64,000 nt of DNA from positions 744,001-808,000 of the forward strand of contig NZ_JBHRYJ010000001.1 in assembly GCF_042648965.1 (NCBI RefSeq). Reading direction: 5' to 3'. Positions 8,610 through 18,771 of this stretch are shown here, piece after piece. Position numbers and translations under genes: made by a program. Under the pieces are notes generated by a model, which worked only from the letters and a program-made list of their open reading frames with translations, did not search any database and was not told where the DNA came from. Source of the stretch: Ferrovibrio xuzhouensis (GTDB lineage: Bacteria; Pseudomonadota; Alphaproteobacteria; Ferrovibrionales; Ferrovibrionaceae). Position 1 is the first letter of the stretch, and every line of letters starts with the position of its first letter.

Positions 8610-8873
8610 ATGAACCGCAACACCGCCTATCTTGCCGCCTCTGCCGTTGCCGCCGCGCTGGCCATTGGTGCGCTGTCCGGCGCCGCCCAGGCCCAGAGCA
8701 AGACCGAGAAATGCTTCGGCGTTGCCAAGGCCGGCAAGAACGACTGCCAGACCGCCACCTCGTCCTGCGCCGGCACCTCAAAGAAGGACGGCCAGACCGA
8801 TGCCTGGCTGGCGGTGCCGACCGGCACCTGCGTCAAGATCGTCGGCGGCAGCCTCGAGTCGAAGAAGAGCTAA
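8610..8873 (+). CDS. bufA: Bufferin precursor peptide (DUF2282, BufA)
   Basis: An 87-residue exported peptide of the DUF2282 family. A signal peptide (MNRNTAYLAAS...GAAQA) covers about residues 1-28. The mature part has four cysteines in the class pattern EKCFG, NDCQT, SSCAG and GTCVKI. In characterised bufferins, cysteines are converted to thiooxazole groups by the partner MNIO enzyme and the exported peptide sequesters metals such as copper in the periplasm. AGGAG lies 6-7 bases before the ATG. First gene of a four-gene operon with bufB, bufC and a DoxX gene, which strongly supports the call; the metal handled here is inference. Confidence 0.9.
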   Translation: MNRNTAYLAASAVAAALAIGALSGAAQAQSKTEKCFGVAKAGKNDCQTATSSCAGTSKKDGQTDAWLAVPTGTCVKIVGGSLESKKS

Positions 8874-8895
8874 GCCACGTGAGGGCGGCGCGCGC

Positions 8896-9852
8896 ATGAC
8901 CGATCAGGCTCCGATGCCATCCCGCCAGCCGGCCGAGGCCACCGCGCAGATTGCGCCGCGGCCGTCGCCGGAGCGGGCCGGAATCGGCCTGCGCGCGCCG
9001 CACCATCACGCCCTGCTGGAGACCCGGCCGGCCATTGGCTGGCTGGAGATTCACGCCGAAAACTACATGGGCGGCGGCGCGCCGCGGCATTATCTCGAAC
9101 AGGCCCGCGCGCTCTGGCCCATCTCGGTGCATGGCGTCGGCCTCGGGCTCGGCGGCAGCGAACCGCCGGATGCCGGCCATCTCGACCGGCTGGCGACGCT
9201 GGTCGACTGGCTGCAGCCGGCATTGGTTTCCGAGCATCTCGCCTGGGTCGGCGTCGACGGCCGCTATTACAACGACCTGCTGCCGCTGCCCTATACCGCC
9301 GACAGCCTCGACCATGTCTGCCGCAATGTCGGCATCGTGCAGGACCGCCTGCAGCGGTCGATCCTGATCGAGAATCCGGCGACCTATCTGCGCTTCCGCG
9401 AAAGCCAGATCGCCGAGGCGGAATTCCTCAGCCGGCTGGTCGAACGCAGCGGCTGCGCCATGCTCTGCGACGTCAACAACATCTACGTCTCCAGCGTCAA
9501 CCATGTCGGGCTGGAAGCCGCCCCGGCAGTGGCTGCCGCCTATCTCGACAGCCTGCCGGACGGCATCGTCGGCGAGATCCACCTGGCCGGCCATGCCGAG
9601 AATGACGCCGATGGCCGCCTGATCCTGATCGACGATCATGGCGGGCTGGTCGCCGAGCCGGTCTGGGACCTCTACGCCGCCGCCGTGCGCCGCTTTCCGC
9701 GTGCCGTCACCCTGCTGGAATGGGATAGCAACATCCCGCCGCTCGACCATCTGGTGGCCGAGGCCGCCCATGCCGACCGCCGCCGCGCCGCCGCGCTCAG
9801 TGCGGCAACACCCGATTCCGCCCCGGACCCGTCCGATGAACGCGCTGCTTGA
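8896..9852 (+). CDS. bufB: Multinuclear non-heme iron oxidase BufB (DUF692)
   Basis: A 318-residue TIM-barrel enzyme of the MNIO/DUF692 family that installs oxidative cysteine modifications on bufferin peptides using a multi-iron centre. Seen: the start GIGLRAPHHHALLE with iron-ligand histidines, EIHAENYMG, SVHGVGLGLGG, SEHLAW, the LIENPATYL segment, CDVNNIYVSSVNH and GEIHLAGH, then LLEWDSNIPPL near the end. These are the conserved His/Asp/Glu blocks of the family. The start ATG at 8896 lies 22 bases after bufA, and the 3' end overlaps bufC by 17 bases, so the operon is tightly coupled. Confidence 0.93.
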   Translation: MTDQAPMPSRQPAEATAQIAPRPSPERAGIGLRAPHHHALLETRPAIGWLEIHAENYMGGGAPRHYLEQARALWPISVHGVGLGLGGSEPPDAGHLDRLATLVDWLQPALVSEHLAWVGVDGRYYNDLLPLPYTADSLDHVCRNVGIVQDRLQRSILIENPATYLRFRESQIAEAEFLSRLVERSGCAMLCDVNNIYVSSVNHVGLEAAPAVAAAYLDSLPDGIVGEIHLAGHAENDADGRLILIDDHGGLVAEPVWDLYAAAVRRFPRAVTLLEWDSNIPPLDHLVAEAAHADRRRAAALSAATPDSAPDPSDERAA

Positions 9853-10612
9853 CCGCCAGCGGGAATTCGCCGCCGCGCTGACCGGCTCGTTGCACAGCAT
9901 CGCCGAAAAGGTGATCGGCGACGCGATCCCGGCCGAGGGTCGCGTGCAGATTTACGCCAACCATTTCCGCGTCAGCCTGCTGGATGCGCTGGCCGGCACC
10001 TTCCCGGTGACCCGCGCGCTGGTCGGCGAGGCCTTCTTCGCCCAGACCGCCCGCGCCTTCCTGATCTTCGAGCCGCCGCGCAGCCCGGTGGTGGCGCAGT
10101 ATGGCGCCGGCTTCCCCACCTTCCTGGCCGCACTGCCCGACCTCGGCGGCCATAACTACCTGCCCGATGTCGCCGCCTTCGAATGGGCGCTGAATGTCGC
10201 CTATCACGCCGAGGATGCCGCCCTGCTGCGGCCCGAGGACCTGCCCGATCCCGATGCGGTCGGCCGCATGCGCTTTCCGCTGCATCCCTCGGCCCAGCGC
10301 CTGTCGACGCCGTTTCCAATCACCCAGATCTGGCAGGTGCATCAGCCCGATGCCGAGCCGGTCGACCGCATCGTGCTGACCGATGGCGGCGAACGGCTGC
10401 TGATCTGGCGGCAGGAGATCGATGTCTGCTGGCGCAAGCTCGAGCCCGGCGAGGACCAGTTCCTCGCCCATCTCGCCGCCGGCGATCCGCTCGGCACGGC
10501 GGCGCTGGCCGCCGCAGCCGCCGACGACGCCTTCGATTTCGCCGGCAGTTTCACCTGGATGCTCGACAGCAGCATCTTCGTGCAGGCCGCCCCGTTATCC
10601 GACCCTTCCTGA
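9836..10612 (+). CDS. bufC: Bufferin maturation partner BufC (DUF2063, putative DNA-binding domain)
   Basis: A 258-residue cytoplasmic protein. Its N-terminal half is the DUF2063 domain (LLDRQREFAAALTG, then GRVQIYANHFRVSLLDALAGTFPVTRALVGEAFF, then PDVAAFEWAL), named putative DNA-binding in databases but now understood as a RiPP recognition partner that brings the precursor to the MNIO. The C-terminal half is typical of BufC proteins. ATG at 9836 overlaps the end of bufB. The assignment rests on family and operon context. Confidence 0.9.
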   Translation: MNALLDRQREFAAALTGSLHSIAEKVIGDAIPAEGRVQIYANHFRVSLLDALAGTFPVTRALVGEAFFAQTARAFLIFEPPRSPVVAQYGAGFPTFLAALPDLGGHNYLPDVAAFEWALNVAYHAEDAALLRPEDLPDPDAVGRMRFPLHPSAQRLSTPFPITQIWQVHQPDAEPVDRIVLTDGGERLLIWRQEIDVCWRKLEPGEDQFLAHLAAGDPLGTAALAAAAADDAFDFAGSFTWMLDSSIFVQAAPLSDPS

Positions 10613-10634
10613 CAACCGCGACTGGACCGAACCG

Positions 10635-11117
10635 ATGACCCGACAGACCGGGATTGCCTCCCTCTGGATCCGCCTGACCGACCTGCTGGCCCGGTTTCCG
10701 ATGCCGCTGATCCTGCTGATGGTGCGGATCGGCATCGCCATGGTGTTCTGGAAATCCGGCCTGACCAAGGTAGTCACCACCGAGTCCGGCAACTGGCCGC
10801 TGCTGCCGCTGCAGGTCACCGACGGCGCACTGTCGCTGTTCGAAAGCGAATACACGGTGCCGCTGCTGCCGCATGTGCTGGCCGCCTGGCTGGCGGCGAT
10901 CACCGAACTGTCGATGTCGGCGCTGCTGGTGGTCGGCTTCGCCAGCCGCTTCGCCGCCGCCGCCCTGCTCGGCATGACCTTTGTGATCCAGGTCTTCGTC
11001 TATCCCGGCAACTGGCCCGACCACCTGTTCTGGGCCGGCGCACTGGCGCTGGTGCTGACGCGCGGCGCCGGGCCGGTCTCGCTGGACGGCCTGGTCCGCA
11101 GCCGCCTTATCGGCTAG
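10635..11117 (+). CDS. DoxX family membrane protein
   Basis: A 160-residue integral membrane protein with four predicted helices (LILLMVRIGIAMVFWKSGLTK, LPHVLAAWLAAITELSMSALLVVGFA, FAAAALLGMTFVIQVFVY, LFWAGALALVLTRG). The first helix ends in the DoxX signature FWKSGLTK. DoxX proteins regularly follow bufA-bufB-bufC; the role in this setting (redox partner or metal stress) is not settled. It lies 22 bases after bufC. Confidence 0.87.
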   Translation: MTRQTGIASLWIRLTDLLARFPMPLILLMVRIGIAMVFWKSGLTKVVTTESGNWPLLPLQVTDGALSLFESEYTVPLLPHVLAAWLAAITELSMSALLVVGFASRFAAAALLGMTFVIQVFVYPGNWPDHLFWAGALALVLTRGAGPVSLDGLVRSRLIG

Positions 11118-11149
11118 CCGACCCGAAGTTCCAGGAGCGGAGCATCGCC

Positions 11150-11515
11150 ATGCGTAGAATCATCCCGCCCCTGGCCGCGCTGCTGACGCTCGCCGTTTTT
11201 TCCCCGGCCTACGCTGGGTACGTCGGGACCCTGGAGACGCCGTCCTTCACGGTGACCATCAAGAACAACTGCGAGGAAGGCGTCGTCAGTTGCGACGACG
11301 TGACGTACACGGGCGTCTCGAAGAAGAACGGCAGCCGCATCACCTTGAAGGGGGAGACACTGCATACTTATTCGGCGGACGGCACACCCAGCCGTTTCCT
11401 CGGCTACGAATTCCGGTCAGGCGATTACGTCTATCAGGCGTTGGAAGACGGCACCCTCTGGGTGACCAAGGGCGGCAAGGACGTCCTCGTCGAACACGGT
11501 AAATGGGACTGGTAA
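11150..11515 (+). CDS. Hypothetical exported protein
   Basis: A 121-residue protein with a clear signal peptide (MRRIIPPLAALLTLAVFSPAYA, cleavage after AYA) and a beta-rich mature domain containing two close cysteines (NNCEEGVVSCDD). The sequence pattern YVGTLETPSFTVTIKNNC resembles a family of uncharacterised exported proteins found in many proteobacteria; I do not know a function. GGAG stands about 11 bases before the ATG. It is co-oriented 32 bases after the DoxX gene and may belong to the bufferin operon, although it is not a usual member. Its codon use is less GC-rich than its neighbours. Confidence 0.7.
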   Translation: MRRIIPPLAALLTLAVFSPAYAGYVGTLETPSFTVTIKNNCEEGVVSCDDVTYTGVSKKNGSRITLKGETLHTYSADGTPSRFLGYEFRSGDYVYQALEDGTLWVTKGGKDVLVEHGKWDW

Positions 11516-11537
11516 TACCGGCGCTGCCTGAACCGGC

Positions 11538-12806
11538 CTAATCCAGCCAGGCGAAGGCGGCCAGCAGCAGGGTCTCGACGCCGGTCTTCAGCGTCGGGTG
11601 GATCACCGGCGCGAAGAACGGCGAGTGGTTGACCGGGATCGGTTCGCCGCCGCTCTGGGCCGCGGCGAGCCTGGCCGGATCGGTGCCGCCGACCCACCAG
11701 AACACCGACGGCACGCCCCAGGCGGTGCCGAACAGGCCGAAATCCTCGCTGCCCGACAGGGGATCCATCTCGGTCAGGCGCGCCGCGCCGAAATGCGCAC
11801 CCATGGCGCCCACGGTTTTCGCCATCGCCGCCTCATCGTTGACCGTGAGCGGGAAGCGGCTGATCTCGCGGATCTCCGGCATCTTCGGCGCGCCGGACGC
11901 GGTCGCCTCGGCCTCGATGATGCGCTTGACCGACTCGAGCACGCGGCTGCGCACGGCTTCCTTGAAGGTGCGGATGTTCAGGCGCAGCAGGGCCTCGTCG
12001 GGGATCACATTCTCGTTGAAGCCAGACTGGATGGTGCCGACGGTGACCACCGCATTGTCGGCCATCGCCACTTCGCGCGAGACCACGGTCTGCAGGCGCA
12101 TCACGGTGGCCGAGGCCATCACCACCGGATCGATGCTGTTCTGCGGCTGCGAGCCATGGGCGCCGCGGCCGACCATTTTCACTTCCCAGCTGTCGGCCGC
12201 CGACATGGCGATGCCGGGGCGGTAGCAGATCTGCCCGGCCGGCTGCGGGATCAGATGCTGGCCCAGCGATACCGTCGGCTTGGGGAATTTCTTCACCATG
12301 CCGTCGGCCAGCATGGCGGCCGCGCCGGCGCCGATTTCCTCGGCCGGCTGGAACACCGCCATCACCGTGCCGCGCCACAGTTCGCGCGACTCCGACAGCA
12401 GGCGGCTCGCCGCCATCAGCCAGGTGACATGCATGTCATGGGCACAGGCGTGCATGATCGACACCGACTGGCCGAAGCGGTCGGTGCCGGCCGCCTTGCT
12501 GGCATACTCGAGGCCGGTCTTCTCCTTCACCGGCAGGCCGTCCATGTCGGCACGCAGCAGGATGCAGGGGCCCTCGCCGTTCTTCAGCAGGCCGACCACG
12601 CCGGTCTTGCCGATCTGGCGATGCACCTCGAAGCCGTATTTTTCCAGCCAGTCGGCGGCGATGCCGGCGGTGCGCACCTCCTGCATCGACAGTTCGGGAT
12701 TCTGGTGCAGGTCGACGTAGATGCGCTCCAGCTCGGGCAGCAGGGCGTCGATCTTCTCAAGAACGGCCGCCTTGTCGGATGCCTTGGACTTGCTCTGCAC
12801 GTTCAT
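11538..12806 (-). CDS. M20 family amidohydrolase
   Basis: A 422-residue metal-dependent amidohydrolase of the M20D group (N-acyl amino acid / hippurate hydrolase type). Metal-binding motifs: HACAHDMH near residue 123, PAEEIGAGAAAML with the catalytic Glu pair, and GSEDFGLFG near the C-terminus; the dimerisation (lid) domain with GRGAHGSQPQNSIDP lies between. ATG at 12806 has AGGA about nine bases upstream. It follows a small CxxC gene in the same direction. Substrate cannot be told from sequence; cytoplasmic, no signal peptide. Confidence 0.87.
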   Translation of the reverse strand: MNVQSKSKASDKAAVLEKIDALLPELERIYVDLHQNPELSMQEVRTAGIAADWLEKYGFEVHRQIGKTGVVGLLKNGEGPCILLRADMDGLPVKEKTGLEYASKAAGTDRFGQSVSIMHACAHDMHVTWLMAASRLLSESRELWRGTVMAVFQPAEEIGAGAAAMLADGMVKKFPKPTVSLGQHLIPQPAGQICYRPGIAMSAADSWEVKMVGRGAHGSQPQNSIDPVVMASATVMRLQTVVSREVAMADNAVVTVGTIQSGFNENVIPDEALLRLNIRTFKEAVRSRVLESVKRIIEAEATASGAPKMPEIREISRFPLTVNDEAAMAKTVGAMGAHFGAARLTEMDPLSGSEDFGLFGTAWGVPSVFWWVGGTDPARLAAAQSGGEPIPVNHSPFFAPVIHPTLKTGVETLLLAAFAWLD

Positions 12807-12832
12807 GGGGAGAATCCTTTTTGCAGCGGGAC

Positions 12833-13093
12833 TCAGTTGAAGATGGGCAGGGCCGACAGCCGGTCGCCGCGCAGCCGCGGCAGGCCCGGCCGGGCCAGCA
12901 GGAAGTCGTCGCAGGCGTCGTCGATCTCGTCGAGCAGGGCGAGAATCTCCTGCCCGATGCGCAGCGCATCGGCCGGCGGCAGGGCATCGGGATGCTCGAC
13001 AAGGCCCAGCAGGCGCAGCACATGGCGTTGCTGCGCCCGCTGTTCCGGCGACAGCCCGGTCTCGTCCGTTTCGGTATCGCACCAGCGGCACAT
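12833..13093 (-). CDS. Small hypothetical protein with N-terminal CxxC
   Basis: An 86-residue acidic, mostly helical protein starting MCRWCDTETDE, so a CxxC pair at residues 2-5 could bind metal. A helical body follows (VLRLLGLVEHP, IGQEILALLDEIDDACDDFLL). It sits 26 bases before the M20 gene on the same strand. No family recognised with certainty. Confidence 0.6.
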   Translation of the reverse strand: MCRWCDTETDETGLSPEQRAQQRHVLRLLGLVEHPDALPPADALRIGQEILALLDEIDDACDDFLLARPGLPRLRGDRLSALPIFN

Positions 13094-13159
13094 GCAGGGA
13101 TTTGAGTATATCGTTTGCCTGCGGTCAATCCCGGCGGGCAGGGATCGGTGTTTTGTATA

Positions 13160-14383
13160 TTATACGCCGGGCGATGCCGCAGCCTTGCGCGCGGTCCACA
13201 GCAAGGCCACCGGACCGAGCAGCGCGCCCAGTCCCATCACCGCCAGCCCGATGCCCCAGGTAACAATGCTCTGGCCGCCGGCGGCATGTTCGACCTGGTC
13301 GAGCGCCAGGCCGACGCAGAGCGGCCCCAGCACCGAGATGCCGAAACCGAAGGCCGAATGCACCGCCATGGTCGATCCGCGATGGGCCGGTTCGGCGGCT
13401 GCCAGCATGCCGGCGGTGAGTGCCCCGGAATCGCCGCCGATGAACACGTAATAGACGGCGCTGTAGACCAGCACGGCCCAGACCGGCAGCCCCGCCGTGA
13501 AGCCGAGCACCAGGCCCATCAGGCCGGAAATGCCCATGATCAGCACCAGCGCGCGGCGGCGGCCGATCTTCAGCGCCAGTTCGTTGCCGAGCAGGCTGGC
13601 CGGCAGGCCGATCAGGGTGATGATCGCCGCCAGCACGGTGGGGCTCGGCAGGCTGGCGGCCACGGCAGCATCGCGCGCCAGCACGAAGACGAGGAAGGCG
13701 GTCAGCCAGGCCCGCATGGCGGTCAGCTCGAAGCCATGCGCCGCATAGCCGATGATGTAGCCCATGGCGTCGCGGTTGCGCAGCACCGGCTTCAGCGCGA
13801 ACAGTGGCCGGCCGTTGGCATGCTGTGGCGGCTGCGGCTTCAGAGCCACCCAGGCGGCCACGGCCGAGACCAGGCAGGCGATGCCGACCACGGCGAAGCT
13901 GATGCGCCAGCCATAGCGTTCGGCCAGCAGGCCGGTCACCGTGAAGCTGAGCGAGATGGCGATGGAATAGCTGGCCGTGTAGAAGGTCACCGCGCGGCTC
14001 TGCTCGCCGCCCTTCAGCCGGTCGGTCAGCGCACGCAGGCCGGGCATATAGACCGCCGCCTGCCCGGCACCGCCGATGGCGCGCAGCAAGAAGCCCGACC
14101 AGAAGCCATCGGCGAAGACCGCGAAGGCCAGCGTGCTGATGCCGGTGACGGCACAGCCCAGCACGAAAACCGTGCGCGCGTCGAAACGGTCGGTCAGCGT
14201 CACCGCCGGCGTGACCAGCAGCATGTAGCCCAGATAATAGACTCCGGCGATCCAGCCGGCCTCGGTCTTGGTCAGATCCCAGGCGGCGATGAAATCGGTC
14301 AGCAGGGCCGGAAAGCTGGCGATGGGCAGGATGGCCAGCACTTCGAGGCCGGATAGCAGCAGGATCAGGTGACGCGACGACAT
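13160..14383 (-). CDS. Major facilitator superfamily transporter
   Basis: A 407-residue permease with about 12 hydrophobic helices. The loop 2-3 signature appears as DRFDARTVFVLG, and a central loop (KPQPPQHANGRPLFALK) separates the two six-helix halves. It begins MSSRHLILLLSGLEVLAILPI and ends in a short cytoplasmic tail. Cytoplasmic-membrane proton-coupled uptake or efflux is the family role; substrate unknown. It diverges from the Tat esterase gene. Confidence 0.85.
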   Translation of the reverse strand: MSSRHLILLLSGLEVLAILPIASFPALLTDFIAAWDLTKTEAGWIAGVYYLGYMLLVTPAVTLTDRFDARTVFVLGCAVTGISTLAFAVFADGFWSGFLLRAIGGAGQAAVYMPGLRALTDRLKGGEQSRAVTFYTASYSIAISLSFTVTGLLAERYGWRISFAVVGIACLVSAVAAWVALKPQPPQHANGRPLFALKPVLRNRDAMGYIIGYAAHGFELTAMRAWLTAFLVFVLARDAAVAASLPSPTVLAAIITLIGLPASLLGNELALKIGRRRALVLIMGISGLMGLVLGFTAGLPVWAVLVYSAVYYVFIGGDSGALTAGMLAAAEPAHRGSTMAVHSAFGFGISVLGPLCVGLALDQVEHAAGGQSIVTWGIGLAVMGLGALLGPVALLWTARKAAASPGV

Positions 14384-14546
14384 GATCGACTCGGGATGCG
14401 GTCTGCGGGGAGACGGATTCGGGGGTGGGCGCCGGCGGGGGACATGCTATCCTTGTCATGCAGTATTCATCCTTCTCGCCTAAACCGCCAGAGGACCGGG
14501 CCAGCCCGGCCGCCCTGGACAGAAAAAATCAAGGACCACAGATCCC

Positions 14547-15920
14547 ATGCTGCGACCCAACCGCCGTTCCTTCCTGCTCGGTTCCGCCTCTGCCGGCCTC
14601 GGCGTCCTGGCGCTCGGCCCGCTGGCCGGCTGCGCCTCCGGCCCGGCCTCCCCCGCCGATCTCGCCGCCGTGCCGCCGGTGGTCTTCGTGCACGGCAACG
14701 GCGACACCGCCGCGCTGTGGCACACCACCTTCTGGCGCTGGGAGAGCAACGGCTTTGCCCGCAACCGGCTGTTCGCCGTCGATTTCCCCTACCCGCTGTC
14801 GCGCAGCGTCGATGCGACGCCGCAGCGCCTGCGTTCCTCGACCGAGGAACAGCGCGAGCAACTGGAACAGATCGTCGCCGAAGTGATGCGGCGCACCGGC
14901 GCGCCGAAGGTGGCACTGGTCGGCTCGTCGCGCGGCGGCAATGCCATCCGCAACTACATCAAGAACGGCGGCGGCGCCGCCAAGGTCAGCCATGCGGTGC
15001 TGTGCGGCACGCCGAACCACGGCGTCATCGTCTCCGACAAGGTTCTGGTCGGCAACGAGTTCAACGGCGCCTACATGTTCCTGCGCCAGCTCAACGAGCC
15101 GACCGAGACCGTGCCCGGTCCGGCCTGGATGACGACGATGAGCGACCACAACGACAAATACGCCCAGCCTGACGGCAAGTATCTCGGCATGCCCGGCACG
15201 CCGACCGGTGTGGGCTATGACGGTCCGGCACTCAAGGGCGCCAAGAATGTGATCCTGCCGGGCCTCGACCACCGCGAGACCGCCTTCGCGCCGGCCGCCT
15301 TCGGCGCGGTATGGGAATTCATCACCGGCGCCGCCCCGGCCACCACCGGCATCACCGTCGAGTCCGGCCTGGTGCTGAACGGCAAGGTCAACGACATGCC
15401 CGGCGGCGTGCCGACCAACCTGCCGGTCGCCGGCGCCGTGGTGGAAATCTGGGAGACCGATCCGGCTACCGGCGTGCGCCGCCAGATGGTGCATCGCAAG
15501 GAGACCGGCGCCGATGGCTACTGGGGCCCATTCACGGGCAGTACCAAGGCGACCTACGAATTCGTCGTCACCACGCCGGATGCGCCGACCACCCATATCT
15601 ACCGCTCGCCCTTCCTGCGCTCCTCGGCCATCGTGCACCTGCGCGCCGCCAAGATGAGTGCGGATGACCACAAGGCCGGCAGCGTGGTGATCCTGGACCG
15701 CCCGCGCGGCTATTTCGGGCAGGGCCGCGACAAGGTGCTGATGGACGGCCAGCCGGCACCGGGCATCGCCGAAGGCGTGCCGTCGGTCTCGACCGCGACG
15801 CTCCGCCTGGCCGATGCGCCGCCGCGTGCGGTGACCACATCGTTCAATGCCGAGCAGATCGCGGTGCAGACCTGGCCGGCGAAGGACAACCACGTCTCGG
15901 TCGCCGAGCTGCATTACTGA
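14547..15920 (+). CDS. Tat-exported lipoprotein esterase/lipase (alpha/beta hydrolase)
   Basis: A 457-residue protein. The signal has both a twin-arginine motif (NRRSFLLGS, residues 5-13) and a lipobox (LAGC, Cys near 30), so it is probably exported folded and lipid-anchored. The hydrolase domain shows the oxyanion segment VVFVHGNGDTAALWH, the nucleophile elbow GSSRGG, and GLDHRE as a candidate catalytic-histidine segment. The last about 120 residues (from VLNGKVNDMPGG) form an Ig-like beta domain with VAGAVVEIWETDP, resembling the extra domain of some secreted esterases. Esterase, lipase or polyester hydrolase are all possible. Confidence 0.78.
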   Translation: MLRPNRRSFLLGSASAGLGVLALGPLAGCASGPASPADLAAVPPVVFVHGNGDTAALWHTTFWRWESNGFARNRLFAVDFPYPLSRSVDATPQRLRSSTEEQREQLEQIVAEVMRRTGAPKVALVGSSRGGNAIRNYIKNGGGAAKVSHAVLCGTPNHGVIVSDKVLVGNEFNGAYMFLRQLNEPTETVPGPAWMTTMSDHNDKYAQPDGKYLGMPGTPTGVGYDGPALKGAKNVILPGLDHRETAFAPAAFGAVWEFITGAAPATTGITVESGLVLNGKVNDMPGGVPTNLPVAGAVVEIWETDPATGVRRQMVHRKETGADGYWGPFTGSTKATYEFVVTTPDAPTTHIYRSPFLRSSAIVHLRAAKMSADDHKAGSVVILDRPRGYFGQGRDKVLMDGQPAPGIAEGVPSVSTATLRLADAPPRAVTTSFNAEQIAVQTWPAKDNHVSVAELHY

Positions 15921-15933
15921 GGAGCCATCGTCC

Positions 15934-16401
15934 GTGCTGCGCCTGCTGGAGACCTCCGTCACGCTCAGGCCGGCGCAGCCGGACGACCTCGATTTCGTCT
16001 GGTCGGTCTATGCCGATGGCCTGCGGCCGTATCTGTCCGCTTACCGGCCGTGGGACGAGGCCGGCCAGCGCCAGCGCTTTCCGCGTCTCTATGATGCTGC
16101 GCACAGCGCCATCGTGCTGTGCGAGGGGGTGGCCGCCGGCTTTGTCACCATCGTCGGCCATGACAGCACCATCCTGCTGCAACAGTTCTTCCTGGACGCA
16201 GCGTTTCGCGGCCAGGGGCTTGGCGGCCATCTGCTCAATCGGTTCTGCGCCGAATGGGACGAGATGGACCGGCCGGTCAGCCTCGCCGTGCTGAAGAACA
16301 ACCCGGCACAGCAGCTCTACCGCCGCTTCGGTTTCGCCCCCACCTGGCAGAGCGACGACCGCTTCTTCATGCTGCGGCCGCCCGGCAGCCAGTCCGCCTA
16401 G
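15934..16401 (+). CDS. GNAT family N-acetyltransferase
   Basis: A 155-residue acetyl-CoA-dependent acyltransferase. Motif A with the CoA-binding loop is FLDAAFRGQGLGGHLL near residues 87-102, followed by LAVLKNNPAQQLYRRFGF (motif B). GTG at 15934 is chosen because GGAG lies about ten bases upstream and translation then starts just before the conserved VTLRPAQPDDL; earlier ATG starts run into the esterase gene. Its TAG stop interlocks with the stop of the convergent EamA gene (shared CTAG). Substrate unknown. Confidence 0.82.
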   Translation: MLRLLETSVTLRPAQPDDLDFVWSVYADGLRPYLSAYRPWDEAGQRQRFPRLYDAAHSAIVLCEGVAAGFVTIVGHDSTILLQQFFLDAAFRGQGLGGHLLNRFCAEWDEMDRPVSLAVLKNNPAQQLYRRFGFAPTWQSDDRFFMLRPPGSQSA

Positions 16402-17282
16402 CGCCGGATCAGCAGCAGGCCGCCACCGACGATCAGTGCGGTACCGGCCAGCGTCGCCAGCCCCGGCAGGTGGTCGAAGAACATCCAGCCGAGCAGCGCC
16501 GCGAAGACCACCGAGCTGTAGCCGAAGGGGGCTAGCCAGGCGGCATCGGCGAGCCGGAAGCCGCGGATGTTGCACATCTGCCCGGCGATCGCCAGCGGCC
16601 CGAGCAGGAACAGGGGTGCGAGCTGCAGCGGCGACAGCGGCACCCAGATCCACGGCAGCGCCAGCGTCATCAGCAGCGCCGCGAAGCCGTTGACCAGGAA
16701 CAGCATGCTGAGCGCGGTTTCGGTGCGGGCGAGGAACTTGATCAGGATCGTCTCGCAGGCCACGAGAAACGCCGCCAGCAAGGCCACCAGCGGTGCCGCG
16801 CCCGAGGCGAGCAGCGAAGCTGCCCCGATCTCCCCCGCCGTGCCCGTGACAATCACAAAGGCGCCGCCGAGACAGAGCCCGGCGGCCAGCGCCTGCCCGG
16901 CCGAGACCCGTTCACGCAACAGCAGCACCGCCAGCACCATGACGAAGACGCCCTGCAGCAGCTTGAGTGCCGCCGCATCGGCCAGCGGCATCGCGGTCGA
17001 GGCATAGACAGCGCAGCCCAATCCGCCGATGCCGCAGAGCGCGCGCAGGGCGTGGAAGGCGAACTTGTGGCTGGCCAGGCCCGGCCGCAGGCTGCCATGG
17101 CGGACGAGCGAGACGGCCGAGACGGTGACAAAGCCGCTGAGATAGCGGACCCAGACGATCACCAGGGCCGGCACCGCGCCGCCGGCCAGCTTGCCCGAGG
17201 CATAGACCACCGAGAAGGCGAGCGCCGCGGCCAGCACCCAGAGCGCCGCCTGCAGTTTCGATCCGGCCGCCGCATCCGTCAT
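16398..17282 (-). CDS. EamA/DMT family permease
   Basis: A 294-residue integral membrane protein with ten predicted helices in two EamA repeats, the drug/metabolite transporter fold. The first repeat has GCAVYASTAMPLADAAALKLLQGVFVMVLA, split across helices 3-4, and the second the equivalent IRGFRLADAAWLAPFGYSSVVFA. The export substrate is unknown. It lies downstream of the lpd terminator, in the same direction as the suc operon but separate from it. Confidence 0.85.
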   Translation of the reverse strand: MTDAAAGSKLQAALWVLAAALAFSVVYASGKLAGGAVPALVIVWVRYLSGFVTVSAVSLVRHGSLRPGLASHKFAFHALRALCGIGGLGCAVYASTAMPLADAAALKLLQGVFVMVLAVLLLRERVSAGQALAAGLCLGGAFVIVTGTAGEIGAASLLASGAAPLVALLAAFLVACETILIKFLARTETALSMLFLVNGFAALLMTLALPWIWVPLSPLQLAPLFLLGPLAIAGQMCNIRGFRLADAAWLAPFGYSSVVFAALLGWMFFDHLPGLATLAGTALIVGGGLLLIRR

Positions 17283-17299
17283 GGCGTCCTCCGCGCAGC

Positions 17300-17325
17300 A
17301 AAAAGGGCGGCCCTGAAGCCGCCCT
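17300..17325 (-). terminator. Intrinsic terminator of the suc-lpd operon
   Basis: Stem AGGGCGGC / GCCGCCCT with a 6-base loop, followed on the minus strand by a five-T run, 24 bases after the lpdA stop. It overlaps none of the coding sequences. Confidence 0.85.
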
Positions 17326-17348
17326 TCGCCAACCGGACAGACGGCCGG

Positions 17349-18752
<1,404 letters not shown>

Positions 18753-18771
18753 TACACTTACCTCCAGAAGA

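Noticed and set aside
13150..13172. TGTATATTAT stretch resembling the centre and right arm of dif
   Set aside because: The 11 bases on the left do not match the XerC arm and the right arm diverges after four bases; it overlaps the end of the MFS gene. A chance likeness, not a dif site.
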